A stretch of DNA of 6,794 nucleotides from Cyanobacteria bacterium UBA8803. GTDB taxonomy: Bacteria > Cyanobacteriota > Cyanobacteriia > Cyanobacteriales > Coleofasciculaceae. Below, in pieces: positions 5,128 to 6,794 of this stretch; position 1 is the first letter of the stretch, and each line of letters opens with the position of its first letter. The stretch spans positions 4,380-11,173 of the forward strand of contig DNXU01000418.1 in NCBI GenBank assembly GCA_003505715.1, written 5' to 3'. A program made the translations under genes and the position numbers. Below the pieces are notes generated by a model. The model saw only the letters and a list, made by a program, of their open reading frames with translations, did not search any database and had not been told where the DNA came from.

Positions 5128-6794
5128 ATGTCGCTAGTTGTCCAAAAATACGGTGGTACTTCGGTTGGTTCAGTAGAACGCATTCAAGCTGTTGCCCAAC
5201 GGGTGATAAAAACAGTCCAGATGGGTAACTCTTTAGTAGTCGTCGTTTCGGCAATGGGGAAGACGACTGATGGTTTGGTAAAACTCGCTAAGGAAATTTC
5301 CCCGAATCCCAGTCGTAGGGAAATGGATATGTTGCTTTCCACAGGCGAGCAAGTCTCCATTGCCCTGTTATCCATGGCATTGCAGGAATTGGGACAAGCA
5401 GCTATTTCCCTAACTGGTGCGCAGGTAGGTATTGTTACAGAAGCCCAACACAGCCGTGCCCGAATTCTTAACATCCACACCGAGCGGATTTTAAAGCATA
5501 TAGAGGAAGGCAAAGTCGTTGTTGTCGCAGGGTTTCAAGGCATCAGCAGCACCGATGAATTGGAAATTACTACCCTGGGGCGCGGCGGTTCCGATACCTC
5601 AGCTGTAGCATTGGCAGCGTCATTGGGGGCATCTCGGTGCGAGATTTATACCGATGTACCGGGGATTTTGACAGCTGATCCCCGCCTGGTCCCGGATGCC
5701 CAACTCATGGAAGAAATTACTTCCGATGAAATGCTGGAATTAGCCAGCTTGGGGGCAAAGGTACTGCACCCCCGTGCTGTGGAAATTGCGCGGAATTACG
5801 GCGTGCCTCTGGTAGTCCTATCAAGCTGGACAGACGATCCCGGTACAAGAGTAGTATCCCCAGCACCTCAGCCTCGTCCCCTGGAAGGCTTAGAAATTGC
5901 CCGTCCCGTTGATGCCGTAGAATTTGACACGGATCAGGCCAAAGTGGCACTGTTGCGGGTGCCAGATCGTCCCGGTGTAGCAGCGCGGTTGTTTGGGGAA
6001 ATTGCCCGCCAAGACGTTGATGTGGATTTGATTATTCAGTCAATTCACGAAGGCAATACCAACGATATTGCTTTTACAGTGAACAAAGGCATTCTTAATC
6101 GCGCCGAAGCAGTTTCAGAAGCGATCGCCCCTTCCCTACGCACTCAGCATACCGTCCATCCTGAAGAAGCGGAGGTCATGGTTGAGCGCGGCATGGCGAA
6201 AATCTCGATTGCAGGTGCCGGAATGATAGGGCGTCCGGGGATTGCAGCACAGATGTTCATCACCTTAGCAGAGGCTGGAATCAACATTCAAATGATTTCT
6301 ACCTCCGAAATCAAAGTCAGCTGCGTCATTGATGCCGAAGATGGCGATAAGGCGATCGCTACTCTGTGCCAAACTTTCGGAGTCAACAGTTCCCCCTGCC
6401 GACTCTCACCATCCTTACCCATTTCCCCCTCCCCACTTCCTACTCCCCACTCCCCAGTCAGAGGTGTTGCCCTCGATCTCAACCAAGCTCGTTTAGCAAT
6501 TCGCTACGTCCCGGATCGTCCCGGTATGGCTGCTAGGATATTTGGGCGCTTAGCGGAACAAAATATCAGCGTTGATACGATTATCCAGTCTCAGCGCTGC
6601 CGAGTGATCGATGGTATTCCTACCCGCGATATCGCCTTTACCTTGTCCCAAGCAGATGCCGAAGTTGCACGGCAAACTCTAGAGGAGGCAGCACCCATTC
6701 ACGGGTGGGGGGAAATTCTCGTCGATCCAAATATTGCCAAAGTGAGTATCGTCGGTGCTGCCATGATCGGGCAACCTGGGGTAGCAGCGCAAAT
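5128..6794 (+). CDS. lysC: Aspartate kinase with four ACT domains (3' end beyond window)
   Basis: Aspartate kinase phosphorylates L-aspartate with ATP, the first step towards lysine, diaminopimelate, threonine, methionine and isoleucine. The frame is open to the window edge, giving 555 complete codons and no stop. Cyanobacterial homologues are about 600 residues, so roughly the last 50-70 residues are missing. The catalytic domain covers about 1-245: K7-[15 protein letters not shown] (41-48), STGEQVS with E74, GRGGSDTSA (151-159), [12 protein letters not shown] (175-186) and a [11 protein letters not shown] segment (209-219). The regulatory half is two repeated ACT pairs: ACT1 (about 272-345, [12 protein letters not shown]), ACT2 (about 357-419, [15 protein letters not shown]), ACT3 (about 454-530, [12 protein letters not shown]) and ACT4 (from about 537, [15 protein letters not shown], truncated by the window). 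Four ACT domains match the cyanobacterial type, for which concerted lysine and threonine inhibition is known in Synechocystis; feedback control here is inferred. The ACT2-ACT3 linker carries a Pro/Ser-rich stretch made by heptamer repeats (6415-6456). The start is supported by GGGAG at 5116-5120. Confidence 0.96.
   Translation, partial: MSLVVQKYGGTSVGSVERIQAVAQRVIKTVQMGNSLVVVVSAMGKTTDGLVKLAKEISPNPSRREMDMLLSTGEQVSIALLSMALQELGQAAISLTGAQVGIVTEAQHSRARILNIHTERILKHIEEGKVVVVAGFQGISSTDELEITTLGRGGSDTSAVALAASLGASRCEIYTDVPGILTADPRLVPDAQLMEEITSDEMLELASLGAKVLHPRAVEIARNYGVPLVVLSSWTDDPGTRVVSPAPQPRPLEGLEIARPVDAVEFDTDQAKVALLRVPDRPGVAARLFGEIARQDVDVDLIIQSIHEGNTNDIAFTVNKGILNRAEAVSEAIAPSLRTQHTVHPEEAEVMVERGMAKISIAGAGMIGRPGIAAQMFITLAEAGINIQMISTSEIKVSCVIDAEDGDKAIATLCQTFGVNSSPCRLSPSLPISPSPLPTPHSPVRGVALDLNQARLAIRYVPDRPGMAARIFGRLAEQNISVDTIIQSQRCRVIDGIPTRDIAFTLSQADAEVARQTLEEAAPIHGWGEILVDPNIAKVSIVGAAMIGQPGVAAQ
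6121..6128. repeat. HIP1 octamer GCGATCGC
   Basis: An exact copy within the ACT1 region of lysC, consistent with a cyanobacterial genome. Confidence 0.9.
6352..6359. repeat. HIP1 octamer GCGATCGC
   Basis: An exact copy near the end of the ACT2-coding part of lysC, about 55 bp before the heptamer array. Confidence 0.9.
6415..6456 (+). repeat. In-frame C-rich heptamer array inside lysC
   Basis: Four clear seven-base units lie at 6429-6456: CTCCCCA, CTTCCTA, CTCCCCA, CTCCCCA. Two degenerate units precede them (TTACCCA at 6415, TTTCCCC at 6422). Six units make 42 bp, a multiple of three, which would keep the frame. They encode a Pro/Ser-rich stretch, about residues 430-443, in the linker joining ACT2 to ACT3. 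Just before it, residues 421-429 are also Ser/Pro-rich. The sequence resembles the reverse complement of the G-rich array at 1-32. Confidence 0.85.

Noticed and set aside
5184..5513. Minus-strand frame of 109 codons opposite lysC
   Set aside because: It lies wholly opposite the catalytic domain of aspartate kinase, whose motifs are intact; an antisense shadow.
6288..6482. Minus-strand Gly-rich frame opposite lysC
   Set aside because: Its Gly/Glu-rich stretch is the complement of the heptamer array in lysC, not an independent gene.

Overview
The window looks like chromosomal DNA of a filamentous cyanobacterium. Supporting signs are three copies of the HIP1 octamer GCGATCGC (2883, 6121, 6352), several tandem arrays of seven-base units of the kind common in such genomes, a long aspartate kinase with paired ACT domains, and hybrid histidine kinases with cyanobacterial architecture. 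The genus cannot be fixed from the sequence alone.

Layout. Bases 1-509 hold no convincing gene. They carry a G-rich 8-bp tandem repeat (1-32), a 14-bp tandem repeat (36-111), three hairpins (174-200, 269-299, 331-357; the last a perfect 13-bp-arm palindrome) and a perfect TATAAT (432-437) ahead of the first gene. Bases 510-3368 encode a membrane-bound hybrid histidine kinase (TM, periplasmic dCache sensor, TM, HAMP, HisKA, HATPase, receiver, helical tail). Two bases later, 3371-5017 encodes a soluble hybrid kinase (receiver, HisKA, HATPase, receiver). After a 110-bp gap, 5128 to the window end encodes aspartate kinase (lysC), cut off inside its fourth ACT domain.

How the genes work together. 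The two kinases almost certainly form one operon and have related kinase cores. Together they have two phosphoacceptor histidines and three intact receiver domains. There is no recognisable HPt domain and no DNA-binding output, so the final target must be encoded elsewhere or be reached by protein contact. The plausible flow is: extracellular ligand, membrane kinase, receivers, soluble kinase. lysC is a housekeeping gene for lysine, threonine, methionine and diaminopimelate synthesis; nothing here ties it functionally to the kinases.

The most interesting signal is that heptamer repeats of the kind seen in the intergenic DNA also occur in frame inside two genes. GTTCATN x4 lies in the ATPase domain of the first kinase, and CTCCCCA-type units lie in the linker between ACT2 and ACT3 of the aspartate kinase. 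Both sit in places that look like permissive loops. I see no clear sign of a wholly new system such as a defence island, CRISPR array or biosynthetic cluster.
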